Shown: positions 12,649-25,796, counted from the stretch's first letter. The stretch is 64,000 nucleotides of DNA from Lateolabrax maculatus (GCA_031216445.1 CM062202.1:1649501-1713500), one strand, 5' to 3'. Made by a program: numbers and translations. The notes: generated from the sequence alone by a model not told the origin.

Positions 12649-15061
12649 TCACTCCATCTTGGACATCTCAAACTCAGTCGCCAAGGTTTCCTGCAACAGA
12701 AAACACACGCCATCAAACTGAAGTTTTTGGTTACAGCAGCCTGTAAACTTTCAGGCGCTCTGATGCCACGACTGTTCCTCCTGGACAGTGTGTTGCACTT
12801 GAAACCCGAAAAGTGATAGAAATGGTTGTGTAGAGAAAGAAAAAAATACCCTTTCCACCCCAAAATCAGTGTGTAAATGTGGGTTTTTTAAACGTGGGTA
12901 AAGTAGCTGAAAACAGCCGATTGACTTGTAGACGAGTTTGCCTTTCAGCCTTTTTTCTTGTGCGTCATGTTCGACGTCACAAACGTGCTGTAAAACAACA
13001 GTGGTAACAGTGGAAAGCAGCAGGTCGTCCAGTGACATGGTTACGTTTTTATATCTTTTACTTCGGTCGCTCTCTCAAACTCAACACAGACACATTAGGA
13101 AGGATGTTCGGGCGCCGCTTAACAGAGACGACAACGCCCGTCATAGAAACGTGCCGGACAAGAGCGAAAAGAGCCAATCAAAGTCTGATTGTCGGACCAC
13201 ACAGAAATGGTCGGTCACTGGGTGAATGTCAGCCAGAATGCAACCAAAGGTGCAAACACTCGACTGTATTTATGTGAACGGGAAAACCCCAAACATCTCT
13301 CTAGAATCAATCATTTTTTCCACAAGCAGCTTGTGGGGAAAAAAAAACATGTTCCATTAACAAGATACAACAGCTTTTTAAAAGAGGAGCATGTTTGAGA
13401 GCTTTTCTGGTTGTCAAGCCAAGCTGCAGGTTTTGAAATGTCCCGTCAGAAACCTCTGTCTCACGCTATATTCATGTTTTCCAAGTCTGCGCTCAAAATA
13501 AGGTGACAGTGCCGTTCCTGAGGGGTCCAGACAGAAAGGAGGACTGCTGCTGTTCCTTTCCTCTTCTTCCCCTCTGCTCCCCCGCCATCTTTAATCAGTG
13601 GAAGATTATTTCATGGCTGTGACGTCTCAGTAGTTCAGACTTTCTGAATCACCCTATCCTTCATCCTTCCCCATCCCCTCCTCCGTCTTCTCTCCCCCCC
13701 CTCGGCGAGGAGGCCGACATTGTTAACATGATTCCTTTTGTTGCAGACATGACGGATGAAAGCCGCAAACAGACGAAGTGACAGAAGGGATCATGGTTGA
13801 CATGAAGAAGCCAATTTGTCCAGTTTTAACAAGAAGTCTGGTCTGCAGGAAAGACGGTTTCCATACTGATTAACCATTTTAGGCAGATTGATAGAGAGAT
13901 GTGTCAAGGTATGAGCAGCTACAAAAGCCAAACCTTTCTTTAAATGTCAAAGAGCTCTTTCATTTCCCCCATTTTTTACCCTGAAAGTGTTATTTGTGGT
14001 TATTTCATCACACCAGAGTCTGTGTATTGGGTAAAAAGTGTTCATGATAAGCACCAATTTCCCCTTTCTTTGTATTTATTTGCATTTTTCCAGAGAAAAT
14101 TAAGTAATTCTCTGCCAAAAAATATCTGTGACAAATCTGTGACGTTGCCATGTCCCCCAAGTACAGGCTGCTGAAAATAGTCCCTCACAAATGCACCTTT
14201 CCTTTCCGTTTGAGTAACAGTTGTGAAAATCGATGGCCTCCAGCTGTTTGAGGAAATTACTGACCCTGTTTCAAACAGGAAACTGTATATTTGTAAGGTG
14301 TTTTAAAGGATTTACATATTCAGACTGCAAAACAACACATAAAGTACATGGAGGAGGACATGGCATTTCCCTCTAACACCCTCCTTAATCATGATGAATT
14401 ACATCATTTGTCATAATAGAGATAATGAGCAGGTTAGGGGCAGATTTCTCCCTAATTTACCTCCTAAATAACAAGAGTGAATTACATAATCTGCCATAAG
14501 GACATGCATAGAGGCAATTATTTCCCCTTAATTTCAGCCTCTAATAGGGGAGATTCATTACATTGTTAGTGTTTGACTCCCACGTCAAACAGCCTGCAGT
14601 TTAAAACACAAAACCACTGATGAGACAGAAAGAATAAGTTACTACAACTAGATAGAAACACCTGATCTGGATGAAGCAGCATTTCTTCCTTCCTTCCTTC
14701 CCTCCTTCATTCCTCTTAACAGAAAGACTATAAAGGACATTACCGTGTGCAAGTACTTAATATTTTCTATGGATTTTAATATCTCTGTGTTCATACAGCA
14801 GCTTACATAAGACACTGTTTTTATATAAGAGGCATTTTGTTGATTGCTGGATCACTTAAAAAGGTTCAGCTTGGAGATCAAAGAGTAAATAATTTGGAAA
14901 ATGGTACAAAAAAAAAAAAGTCCGGATAAACAGTCAAGGGATGAAAAAAGAAGCAGATATCTGATGAAACAGATTCAGACTCGTCCGCAGAGTTTCTATG
15001 TTGAACATCAGTTAAATTATCGACGCGTTCTGATATTTTGTTCATTCATTTGATTATTGAT

Positions 15062-15098
<37 letters not shown>

Positions 15099-18000
15099 CA
15101 TTGTTCTGCTCGCCATGACAACAGGGAAGAGGATAAACAACAGGGTGATGTAACCGTGGCAACAGCTGCTCTCTGCAGATGGTTTGCCGCCCTCTGCTGC
15201 TCGCTATCAGAACTACAAATAGACATATTATATATATATTATTTGTATTTATTTATATTTTAAAAAATGTATGTTTTTTATTGTCTTTTATCTCTTTTAC
15301 CATTTTTGTGCTTCATCATCCTTCTGTCTATATCGTCTTCTGAGCGTCCAGATTCTGCTCTGTCTGTCAAAAACTCTGTTTTTAAAAGCACTATAAAAAT
15401 ATAGTTAGTATTATTATATATAAATTTGAAGTGAGGAGATTTTAAATTGCTTGTGTCAGTAAAACAAAAAATGATTCAGAATTCTTTGCAGTAAAAAACA
15501 TGTTTTTAGGTACCAAATATTAACGACATGAAGTATCTTCTATGTGTTGTTATGTTACAAACTCCTCCTCTTCCTCTTCCTCTTTAGTCTTTACATGTTC
15601 CTGAATATATTTAAACCTTGTACTTGGGAGCTGAAGACGTTTTCTTCTAGTTTAAGGAGATTTATATTTGTCTCAACCTCACATTTAACAAAAACTGAAA
15701 AAACAAAAACACGTCTCTGTCTTTGTTAAAGTGAGTTTGTGTCTTTTTCTCATCTACACTCGCTATTATTTACAGGTTATAGAGATGAAAGAGATTCTTA
15801 GTCTACATTTAATTCTGGATATACTGTACGCAGCTTATTTTCATCTAAATGGACTCGATGGATCTATTTCTACAGGTTTCAGTAGCGGCCACGTTGTCCT
15901 GCTCCCCGGCCAGTAAATACACACGACCGCACTAAAAACAAATTGACTTTACTCTTATTCTCTCTTATTCTCTATAAAGTTGAATCTTATCTTAGTGTCT
16001 GTCTGCTAATGCATCATAGTTTAATAATGAAGTGAGAAAACGACTTACCTCATCGGAGTCCAGCAGGGGGGGCAGGGCGCTGTGAGGAGCAAACACAAAG
16101 ACTTTCAGCATCACATCTGGATAAAATTAATGTTTCACTCAATGATCAGTGTCAACACGCTGACTCACACGTCTGCCATCGATGAAGGGATGTTCTCTTC
16201 AACCCACTTCAGATCCTCGTCCTGGAAAAGCAACAAGGTGTTTGTTTTATCGATGAGACAACTGGGCACAGCTTGGAAAATGAGGATGAGGAGCACAGTC
16301 ATCACTCACCACTTTGTTGGCCTTCGCCGTACCGTTGGTCTCATTTTTCGTGCCCCTCATTTTCATCCCCTCTGGAGAAAAAACAGACACGGAGGTAAAG
16401 ATGCCATGAACTCACATTTATGACCTTCCATGATGCACATTTCACTGAAATGATCGTATACTGAAGATACTTTGACTGCAATAACTCGTAAACTTTATGT
16501 TCTATTCTTGTGTTGATTTAATTTCTTTTAGTCTCAATTTATCATTATCGTAATTTACGAATAAAACGCACATGCAGAAATAACTGAATGAGTCGCTGGA
16601 AAAATCTGCCTTACATTACATTACTGTCTTACACTTTGAACTAACGAAGGGAGCAAAGTTTAATGTTTAATTTTTAATTCAATCAATAATTTAACAGCCG
16701 GCTAAGAGGCAACTGTTAAAAATGACATTTACAGTGATGTTGACCTGTGTGTCCCTAACTTACCAACTAACTTACCAACTAACTAACTATATAAACTACT
16801 AATGAATAAATAGGAGTGCAATGAAGACAATGGAGAGGCGAGACACAGGAAGGGAGGAGGCAACAAGGATTGAAGGACAGCAGAAAGAGAGGAGAGAGGA
16901 AGGGAGGGAGGGAGGAAGGATTCTGACCGAAAGCCTCGTTCATCATGGGCTCCTTCTCCTCTTCCTCGCTCTCTTCATCCAACAGAGGACTGAAGGCATA
17001 CCTGACAGAGAGAGAGACAATGGCTTTACTTTACGCTTACAGAGAGACAAAACTGTCAAAAAAACAGCCCCAACATCCCCCCCCACCTCTGGTTATTGGC
17101 TGACGGTCGCCATAGGAACATGATGACCAATAGGATGATGGAGAACAAGAAGCGCCAGAACGCGTCATCTATCCAGTGCTCCTTCCAGCCCTACAGACAC
17201 ACAGAGAGACGCTTTGAATGAACACAAAAGCATCAGAAACGTTTACTCGAAGAAAAAACACTGAAGATAAAATACAGTGACACGTTGGACTGAGTATTGA
17301 CCCCGAAATATCCTAACAGGGTGTGACAAAAACAACGTTATAAAATAACCTGTCACAGAGAATATGAAGGTAATATAATAATAATATGTTTGGAAAGAGA
17401 TGTAAATCCACTCTTATCTTTTTATTTGTATCAGCAAAATTTTAAAACGTTCACACTGAACATATCTGCAAAACGTTCACTGACTCTCCAACAACACCCG
17501 CTCATGTCATTCATGTTTTCATGGTTATCTTTAGGCAACTCAAAGTACATCTCAAGAGCTTTCTGAGACTAGAAAAAGAATCTGCCGCTGAGCTTAAACC
17601 AGGCAGCAGTTTCGTTTCCTGAGGGTTGAAATGTGTTCAGGTCAGGATTTCATGTAGCCAATGAATCTTTCAAACAAAATGAAAGAAGAAATGAGTCAAT
17701 AAAACACAAAGAAATAAAGAATAAAGAAAGTTCACAGTTTATACAAAAATCCAAAATCTCAGGTACTTACAGGCCAACATTTCGACATATTGAAGGTCTT
17801 TGTGCTCCAAATGATGAAGATGACCGTCGCTGGAAACCACACAAACACACACGAGCGTTAAAGACGGGAAACGGGTTTCAGCAGATATTAAACACAAACA
17901 GGGTTTTTCATACCTATGACGGCGAAGATGAGTGTGTTGGTGAAGTGTCTGTAGAGAGAGAGCTTCACCACGTTCCTCCTCAGCCTCAGCAGCTTCATCG

Positions 18001-20429
18001 TCTGAGCCAGACTCACAAAGATGTGACCAAACAGTCAAGGAACATCACCGGCAAGTAAAAGAAACGCTACCAGCTGGAAAAACTGCTTTTGCTTTAGTGT
18101 TTCTGACAGACTTGTGATGACCCCGGTGGTTGGTAATGTTTGCATATGCACAAAAGATGAGACCAAAGTTTCTTTGAACTGCAAATTGCTCTACTTATTA
18201 TATAAATCTGCAGAAATGTCTAAATTATTAATATAAACACTTTAAAATACAGCAAAGCCTATATTAAACTTTGGTTAATCACATGATATTAGCATTGAGA
18301 GCGTAGGGTCTTTGTTGGACACCGACTATACGCACAGACGAACAAAGAAGAAGCTGAAAAAAGTGAGAGAGAGAAGAAAACCTACAGTGTTACTAAAAAG
18401 GGGGAGATGCAGGAGCGGATATCCACCAGCAGAGGGTAGAGTCGAGCACAGCCAGAGGAATAGCAGCCAGGAGAACTACATCGTCTTCAGCCTAGAGAGA
18501 CAGAAACGAGCGACAGAGGAAGGGCAAAGAGTAAGGGAGAGTTCAGACAGCAGGGCGTGGAAGGACAGATGGTAAAGGATCGTACGACGGAGAGGACGAG
18601 GAGGAAGGTGAAGGAGTGCTGGGATGCAAACAGAGGGAGGAACAGGGAAAGACACAGCGTAACACGCTCCATTAGTCAGTCCATTAGTGTTTTCTCGCCC
18701 TCTGGTGTCAGCAGCTTTCAGTTAGTCACTGATAGGTACAAGAACTGATGCATTGCATTGTGGGAAGAGGTGGACGTGGGGTTGCCCCAAACTATCAGGC
18801 ATTTTAAAACCACTTCATACTAAAGAAAATGTTTTATACTTCACAACTCTTACTTGTGGGACAACTTGTGTTTTGTCCTTTTATTAACATAATATAATAA
18901 TGATTAATCAGTCATCTCCACCCTCAGAAGCTCAGAAACCGCTCTATTGTGTTTCGAGCTCTTTTACAGAGGAGCAATAGAAAACATCCTGACTGGAAAC
19001 GTCACTAACTGGGACAGGATGTCCCAGGACAGGAGGGCTCTCTCTCACTGGTCCCCATCTACCGAGCATCAGCTTCTCCCCTCAGCTCATCCTCCGCACG
19101 CCAACATAAACAATGATTATTTCTACATGTTGCACACACATCTCGTTGTACCACGCTGTGTTGAAGAGTGTGATGTGTGTGTGTGAGTGTGTGTGCCCAT
19201 GTTAAAGGATATCCACCAAACAACACAGGAGTCAATGAAGGCCAGCACTGTTGCACACAATATTCTACTTGTGTTCTCGCTTTGATCCTAGAGAGAGAAA
19301 CAGGTCAGACACACACACACACACACACACACAAACAAACACAATGTGTGTGTGTGTGTGTGTGTGTGACTTACAGTGTTGACTCGTAGGATCCCCTCGA
19401 TGGTGGAGAAGATCAAGTAGAGCAAACCGACGCCAACGACTCTGTGGAGCAACGCACCGAGTCTGGGCCTGGAGGACGACGGGAGACGTCAGCTGACACG
19501 GTTATATTCCTTTACATAACTTTTGTATAATATATATATAGAAATGTCTTTGTCTAAAGGATGAACTGGAAATGATCATTAGTTATAGTTATAGTATAAA
19601 CTGTGAGAGTTAGAGGGGATTTAAAAAATCTTTCAGATGAATTTCTTACCAGGAAAATACAATAAAACCTTTTAATAATGTTGAAACTACAAGGAGAGCC
19701 GTGAGAAGCAGGAGACTCACTTGACGATTCCGTATCCCAGACTGGCGATGATCACCAACACCCGGGCCAGGGTCCTCTTCACCGCAGAGAGCACCTCAGC
19801 AAACACCACCGCCCCCTGGACTGCAGGAGGACACATTACAACGTTTTAATCCCACGAAAAAGATGCGCTCGGTCGGCCCAGAAAGGTCCCGCCTGTGTCT
19901 TCGCCTACCTGACAAGCCGTCGTATCTGATGCTCTGGAACTCGGCGTAGTAAACGGCCTTCTCCAGCATGCCCAGGAAGATGACTCCTCCGATCCAGAAC
20001 TGGATCCGGAGCAGGTCCCTCCAGTAACACGCCGACAGAGCCAACCACAACACGGCCAGAAGCACGTACACGATGCACATCACCATGTAGAACTGGAGAC
20101 GCAGTTTTAACACTGCATGACTTTCACAGTTTAAATGGTTTGGTCATTTTCTATATATATATAAAATTCTATATCTTTACTTACTATCCTTTACTCCCTA
20201 ACATTTGCTAAAAACTGATGTTGAGCTGTTTTAGGAAAAGATGGAGCCTATTTTAAAAATGAAACTGTATATTTGTGAGCTGTTTGTTTTAAAATATTTA
20301 TGCCCCCGAAGGGCTGAAGTGCCCCAGACAGTGTGGGGAGGTCAGACAGTATTGAGACTGGTGACAATAAGAGACATCCGCAATAACAGCAGATTTATCC
20401 TTTAGATGGCTGAATGTCTGTTTGAAGTA

Positions 20430-20465
<36 letters not shown>

Positions 20466-20973
20466 CTCACCACCATCAGAGGCCATTCGGAGGCTGATAT
20501 GTAGTCATGAGGACCGATCATGCTGATCTGCACTGCAAACACAGACAGACAGCGTCAGCGTTCAGACTGCAGACAGAAACGGCCCAAACCCGATTACTTT
20601 GCTCACGTGGAATCCGATCTTTTGGATTCTGATTTGGGAAACTTTCATACGTGTTCCTAAATCAGTGCGAGAGTCTTTTGGAGAGACGCTGACAGTTTAA
20701 CCCCTTGTTGCCTCAACATCCCGAATACTTGAACTGAGCACTAAGACCTGCCGAACGTGACCACAGCAGCTAATCGTGCCACATTATTATAAAACTCTGT
20801 AGGACGTCCAGCTTTATAAATCTATTGTGTCTGAGGAACCTCCTGTTATATTTAGACACTTTCCCTGCTGCATTATCAGCGTTTCTGGAAGGCTGATAAT
20901 GCAGCAGTGAACGTGGTGACAGAGGAAATGATAAACAGTTAAACAGGCGGTACAGTACACTGCGCTGACGGTA

Positions 20974-21005
<32 letters not shown>

Positions 21006-23118
21006 CTGACGCTGTAGGCTCCACGGGGCGGGGGGCGTAGCGGGGACGGTGGCCCGGGACTTGTCTCTGATCTCCCGGATGTTCAGGATGAACATGTAGG
21101 GTCCGTCCTCCCAGCTCTCAGCCACCGCATCGAAGAGCGGAGGAGCAGCAACCTGAGCAATGAGACGGGAGAGTTTCAGCACACACACACGCTACAAAAA
21201 ACTGTTTATCATAAAGGCATCGCAGCCGGCAACCTCCCGGTCACAAGCTTCTCTTTCAGCCTGCCGTAATAAACAGGTTCAGCCGATCAGGCCGACCGAC
21301 CTCTTTAGGAGAAGCTTTTCCTGTTTGAGCCGCGGCGCCGACCTCCTCCCCCGCTGCAGCAGCCTGAGAGACAGACGGCGACAGAATCAGAGCACCGAGT
21401 CAAACATTTGGTAGTTTAACACAACGTAAATCAACACAGTGGATTCCTGTTAAAAAGAGGACTGTGAGAGACCCCTGAACTCTGCACGTTCTGCTGCAGG
21501 ACAGGAACAATAAGAGCAGCACTATCTCATCCTAGTTCTTCTATCGTATCGTACTGCTTATATATCTTTGTTGCCACTTTCTTTTTCCCGCTCTGCTCTC
21601 TACTCCGCAGAAAGAGCTGGTATATCTGTTAAATGAACGTCCGCCTGGAGCTTCTCGTGTTGGTTCATTTGAACAGCAGCTGCAGGCTTCATGGGAGGTT
21701 CCCACACACTGACTTCCCACTGTAAAGTCCTACTTCCTGTTCACATGTATTTGCTCCATCATGCTCTCCATGTTACACTGAGTGTGTCCTGAGTTGGACG
21801 CGCACACCTTTGGTTTCGGGGGGTCCGTGTCTCTCCTCCTCCTGCCTGAAGACTTCTCCGTGCTTGGCTGAAAAACAAACAACAGACTTCATATTCTCCA
21901 CATAGTAATATTAAATAAAATCATTCAAACTACAGCTGCAATGTGTTGGTTTTGTTAAAGGGTCCTATTTCCTACGATCTAATGTTAAAGGCATAGTTTA
22001 GATTTTTTGAAGTGAGGTTGTATAAGTAGACGGCGGTCGGTGCCCCCAGTTTGTAGAAGCTGACAGCCGTCCCTGCACGGACGCTCAGCGATGTCCTGCA
22101 GTGGACGGGTCAGCAGCAAAACAGGTTTTACCCACCTAAGAAAATCAATCAGTTTAAGTGTACACTATATTTAGAACATTTTAACCTCTTTACCTCGCCA
22201 TCAGACAGCCCTTTCTGACCTTTCTGACCTTTCTGACGGGGAACTGAAGCAGTTTTATCCACCTGTGCTCTTGTCAAAGCCACCAGACTCCTTTGACAAA
22301 AACAGTGATTTTACCTCGCAGACCCCAGGAGTTGCTGGTTGTCCGCTGCCTCGATCGGTTAGTTTGTTCGTGTTATTGTGTGACTTTGGTGTTTTAACAT
22401 GTTAGTTTGGATCAGAAATAGCTTGTTAACGACATGTAACGAGGCAGCGGGAGACCAGCGACTCCCGTGTTCTGTGAGGTAAAATCACTGTTTTTGTCAA
22501 AGGAGTCTGGTGGCTTTGACGAGAGCGATACAACGGCCTCAGTTCCCCCGTCAGAAAGGGCTGTCTGACAGCAAAGTAAAGTGGTGAAATTATTCTAAAT
22601 ATAGCGTACGCTTAAACTGATATTGATATTTTTAGGTAGTTAAAACCCGTTTTCCCTGAGCGTCCGTGCAGCTTCTCCAAACTGGGGACGCCGACCGTCA
22701 TCTACTGTAAGTGATACACTGACTAAAGACACGTACCTCATACAGCCACAGTTAGAAAACTCCAAACTATCCCTTTAAATGCAATTACTTAAGCTCCGAG
22801 TATGGAGTAGAGTAAGAGACAAGAAATGTGGGACGTAATATATATTTATTTCAATAATTACACTGTGGTTCTTTTGTTATAAATACAGCACACACAGATC
22901 CTTCAATGTTCAAAGGAAACAAGAGAAATTTTTAACTGAAACCGGACAAACCAGTAAGTGTGTAAAAAAAAGGCCAGAACGTCTCTCACCTGCACTTCTT
23001 TCAGTCGTGTTGGCACATCGAAGGCATTCAGGCCGAACTGCATGATCAAACAAACACACCTTCTTTGAAATATAATCACATGTGCTCACTTTCCTACTGA
23101 TTGACTGTGTCTATGTAG

Positions 23119-23167
<49 letters not shown>

Positions 23168-25484
23168 ATCACCGTGTTGGGGTTCATGTGCGGTTGGCAG
23201 GTGACGGCAGGATATTGGTGAAAAACATAATATCCACTTCCTCCTCCTGGTCTGACGTTGGTCGACCTGAAGTAATTCTCTCTCTCTCCCGCCTGACGCG
23301 TTTCAACAAACAGGACAAACCAGCCATTAGTTTTATTATCAATAAATCTGCAGACTTTCTGGACTCATCAGTTAATCATCTGGTCTATAAAATGTCAGAA
23401 AATGGAAAAAATGTCCATCAGAGTTTCCTAAAAACCCAAGACGATGCCTTCAAATACCCAAAGATATTCAGTTTACCAGCACAAAATACATATAAAAGCT
23501 ACAAATCCTCACAACAGAGACGCTGAAGAGATTTTTTTCCATCTTTGCTTGAAAAATTACTTTAAAGATTAACAGATTAGTAAAACTGAGAAAGTTAATT
23601 ACTTAAAAGATGAGAAAGAGATGTTTTAAGAGCTAACAGAGCGGCTTCCTGGCACAATCTACTTAAACCAGAGCTACAAATGTGGCGTTGGGGCTCTGAG
23701 GCCTCACGGCGAGGACGGAGGAAACCGTGTCTCACCTCCTGCCTGAAGACTTCGTTGTAGCAGTGCGAGTTCCTCAGATACCAGGACACGTTCAGCAGGA
23801 CGGGGGGCGACGCGCCACAGGTCTCTGACACCACTGACCACACACACACACACACACACACAAATAAAATAAAAAACACACACACAAAAAACATGTTATA
23901 GGAGCAGAAGAATTTATCTTCTCATTTGACTCTTGATAAAGCCCAAAAAGTCAGACTGAATGCCAGAAGAAGAGAAGGGGGAGCTCACGTTTGAGATGGA
24001 TGAAGCTGCCGTTGAACAGAGTTTTGGTGAAGTAGAATAAATTCTCCTTCTTCAGAGTTTCCTGCAACAAACAAACACAAAACGACCGATCAGACTTTCA
24101 GCGATTAAAAAGCTTCATGACGCCCAATACAGAAATCAGGTTTATTTTACTTTTTCTAATCTTGTCTTTGTGAACAAGCAGTTTAAGAAGATAAATCTCA
24201 GAGATGTGAGCAGATTTACATTTTGGCTTTTGAAGGTTATTTAAGGTTTAAGCCAACTTCCTGTTCAGGAGTAAGAAAGAGGAACTTCATCCTCCCGATG
24301 AAAGAAATGAGCTAATTCTCTAATTCGGCCTCCAATATTCTGTAAATTCTCTCTTTGGAAAATGGCCGTCATGGTTTGGTGTCAATGAAAATATAAACTT
24401 GTGATCAAATAATTAATGGTTTTAAATTGCTGAATAAGTAACGGTTGAATGCATTAATGAGTTTAATGGATCAATATGAATACTGTTAATTGTTAATATT
24501 TTAAGAGATAAACATGCTTCACATTAGCCAAAATCTGGAGGCAGACAGCCAATAATATTGATTTATAATCATATAATGTAATATTTATTAATATTGATTG
24601 ATGATTTCAGCTTATTAAGCATTTATCAATATCAGCACAAAAATGCAAAAAGATAAACACGAAGGATGAAGTAATATATCACAGCACATATACGACTCCA
24701 ACGTATCGGACTCATGTAACGCCGCAACAAATGTTTGATTTTCTTTATTGATTAATATGCAGAAAAGCAACAAATCCTCAGGACTGAGCAATGGAACCAA
24801 AACATTCATCATCAAAACACTTTCAATCAATCGACTGATCGATTCAAATCTATTATGGTGATCATCATTCTTATTGTCCACTGTTTTTATTATTATTATA
24901 TTAATAAGTGTTACTATTATTAACATTAACTATTGTTATTACTACAGTTAGATATTATTTTGATTATCATTATTGTTGTTATTGTTGTGACTGTTTTATC
25001 AACTGTATGAATATTATTATTTTGAGTGTCCACTTGATCATAATGATCTTTATTGTTGTTACTGTTATTGATTAGATGACATGATCGCCCTCTAGTGGCC
25101 GCTGAGTCCGTGCAGGAACACGCAGCTCGAGCAGGTTATTGATTATATCAGCAGATATCGGCTGATATCCCGACACATCGATCACTGTTTCTGTCCCGCT
25201 GTGATTGGCTAACTCAGCTGACGTTGTTTCCACGTCTCCGACATGAAACCAGTTATCGATTATATGTGCTACAGAGGATCTTTGGTAATATCCGGTTAGT
25301 TCACCGCGTCGGAGAAGTTAGAAACCAGGTTGTCACAAAAACTCACACTGTCCACGTTCAGGATCCATTTCCCCGGTTCGGACACGGCACCCACGGGCCC
25401 GCCGGACCCCGTCAGCAGCAGCAGCAGCAGCGCCGAGGACCAGAGTCCCGGCCCGGCCCGACCCGGACCCGCGGAGCTCGCCAT
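12649..25484 (-). CDS. tmem87b: Transmembrane protein 87B (TMEM87/GOLD-domain seven-TM family)
   Basis: Coding exons in transcript order: 25347-25484, 23989-24061, 23736-23833, 22990-23037, 21808-21867, 21301-21363 (weak donor GTCGGT), 21011-21152, 20471-20532, 19909-20092, 19721-19820, 19375-19468, 18423-18491, 17914-18022, 17771-17829, 17087-17190, 16928-17001, 16310-16371, 16169-16221, 16049-16079, 12649-12690. All phases join, giving 1665 bases and 554 residues (human TMEM87B is about 555). The ATG at 25484 is the first in frame and opens a signal peptide (Leu run at residues 19-24). Residues about 40-205 form the luminal GOLD-like domain with N-V-S and N-G-S glycosylation sequons. From about residue 225 come the seven membrane segments (MVMCIVYVLL, FWIGGVIFLGMLEKAV, LVIIASLGYG). 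The tail has E-rich clusters, DEDLKWVEENIPSS and a final EMSKME. The phrase SMIGPHDYISASEWPLM favours 87B over 87A. Known role of the family: Golgi/endosome traffic, with ion-channel activity proposed for 87A. Exon 6 is the least certain part. Confidence 0.93.
15064..15094. repeat. (CA)n microsatellite in the last tmem87b intron
   Basis: About 15 CA units in the 3.36 kb last intron (12691-16048). Nothing else recognisable was seen in that intron apart from A/T-rich sequence and a CCTT run near 14689-14705. Confidence 0.95.
18023..18422 (-). other. Putative U12-type AT-AC intron of tmem87b
   Basis: No GT-AG solution joins exons 12 and 13, but an AT-AC one fits exactly. On the minus strand exon 12 ends ...TGC TGG TGG, the intron begins ATATCC, and it ends TTTGGTCAC before ATC TTT GTG AGT. 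A perfect U12 branch consensus, TTCCTTGAC, lies at 18034-18042 (minus), with the branch A about 12 bases from the 3' splice site. The joined peptide L-C-W-W / I-F-V-S-L matches the conserved TMEM87 sequence. The donor departs from the ATATCCTT consensus at position 7 (G). Confidence 0.82.
19309..19368. repeat. Adjacent (CA)n and (TG)n tracts next to tmem87b exon 11 donor
   Basis: (CA)12 at 19309-19332, a short spacer, then (TG)12 at 19345-19368. The two can pair as a hairpin. On the transcript strand the sequence after the GTAAGT donor is a CA run. Confidence 0.9.
20256..20404. repeat. MITE fragment, family B (ACTGTATATTTGTGAGCTGTT)
   Basis: It shares AAACTGTATATTTGTGAG and GCAGATTTATCCTTTA with the longer element at 58570-58906, in the same order and at compatible spacing. 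It sits in a tmem87b intron. Confidence 0.5.
20432..20464. repeat. (TG)n tract, CA on transcript strand, after tmem87b exon 8 donor
   Basis: About 16 TG units end six bases before the GTGAGA donor sequence (minus strand GTGAGAACACAC...). Confidence 0.9.
20974..21003. repeat. (TG)n tract, CA on transcript strand, after tmem87b exon 7 donor
   Basis: About 15 TG units lie next to the GTCAGT donor; on the minus strand the intron begins GTCAGTCACACAC. Confidence 0.9.
21985..22778. mobile_element. Foldback MITE with about 340-370 bp inverted arms
   Basis: The ends are TTAAAGGCATAGTTTAGA (21985) and ...CCAAACTATCCCTTTAA (22778), reverse complements of each other. The two arms (about 21985-22353 and 22440-22778) are inverted copies with scattered mismatches and small indels. 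For example the word AAAGCCACCAGACTCCTTTG on the left reappears inverted on the right, as does TGACAAAAACAGTGATTTTACCTC. A unique loop of about 86 bases lies between. ATG flanks both ends (possible short target duplication). It lies in the tmem87b intron between exons 4 and 5 and has no transposase. The TTAAAGGGATAGTTTGGA ends are known to me as a widespread fish repeat. Confidence 0.85.
23124..23166. repeat. (TG)n microsatellite in tmem87b intron
   Basis: About 21 TG units, 87 bases from the acceptor side of exon 4. Confidence 0.95.
25085..25098 (-). promoter_or_regulatory. CTCF-like core motif (intron 1 of tmem87b)
   Basis: The minus strand reads CCACTAGAGGGCGA, which matches the CCASYAGRKGGCRS core at 13 of 14 positions. 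Motif match only. Confidence 0.35.
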
Positions 25485-25640
25485 GAGAGTCAGGAGGAGG
25501 AAGAAACCAGGAGCAGCGAGCGACGAAACCCGCGACGACAGCTCACAACAAGCTGCACACACTTCCGGGTTCCGGGCAAGCTTCCGGGTGACGTCACCTG
25601 GGGAGGCGAGCCGCGTTCAGGGGTCGTGGGAAATATAAAG
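25376..25640 (-). promoter_or_regulatory. CpG-rich 5' end / promoter of tmem87b
   Basis: GC-rich, CpG-dense sequence spans the signal-peptide exon and the 150 bases upstream. No TATA box is seen close by, which fits a housekeeping CpG-island promoter. The start site itself cannot be placed. Confidence 0.5.
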
Positions 25641-25782
25641 ACAGCGCGTACAGATCCGGAGTATTCCTCGTGAAGATGTGGGATTGAAGTCTAACTACGA
25701 CCGCCAGAGAACAGTCACCGCGATCACTTCGTCTGTGTTTATTCATAACTCGTTTCTTGGCACGTGTAGTTCCTCCCTGTGG

Positions 25783-25796
25783 CCACAAGGGGGCGG
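25783..25796 (+). promoter_or_regulatory. CTCF-like core motif, copy 1
   Basis: CCACAAGGGGGCGG matches CCASYAGRKGGCRS at 13 of 14 positions (A for Y at position 5). Confidence 0.4.

Noticed and set aside
15181..15200. Further CTCF-like word GCAGCAGAGGGCGG (minus strand)
   Set aside because: A good core match but isolated in a long intron; such words occur by chance and there is no supporting context.
23128..23526. 132-codon frame beginning with a Cys-Val run
   Set aside because: Starts inside a (TG)n microsatellite and continues through tmem87b intron sequence; no conserved peptide.
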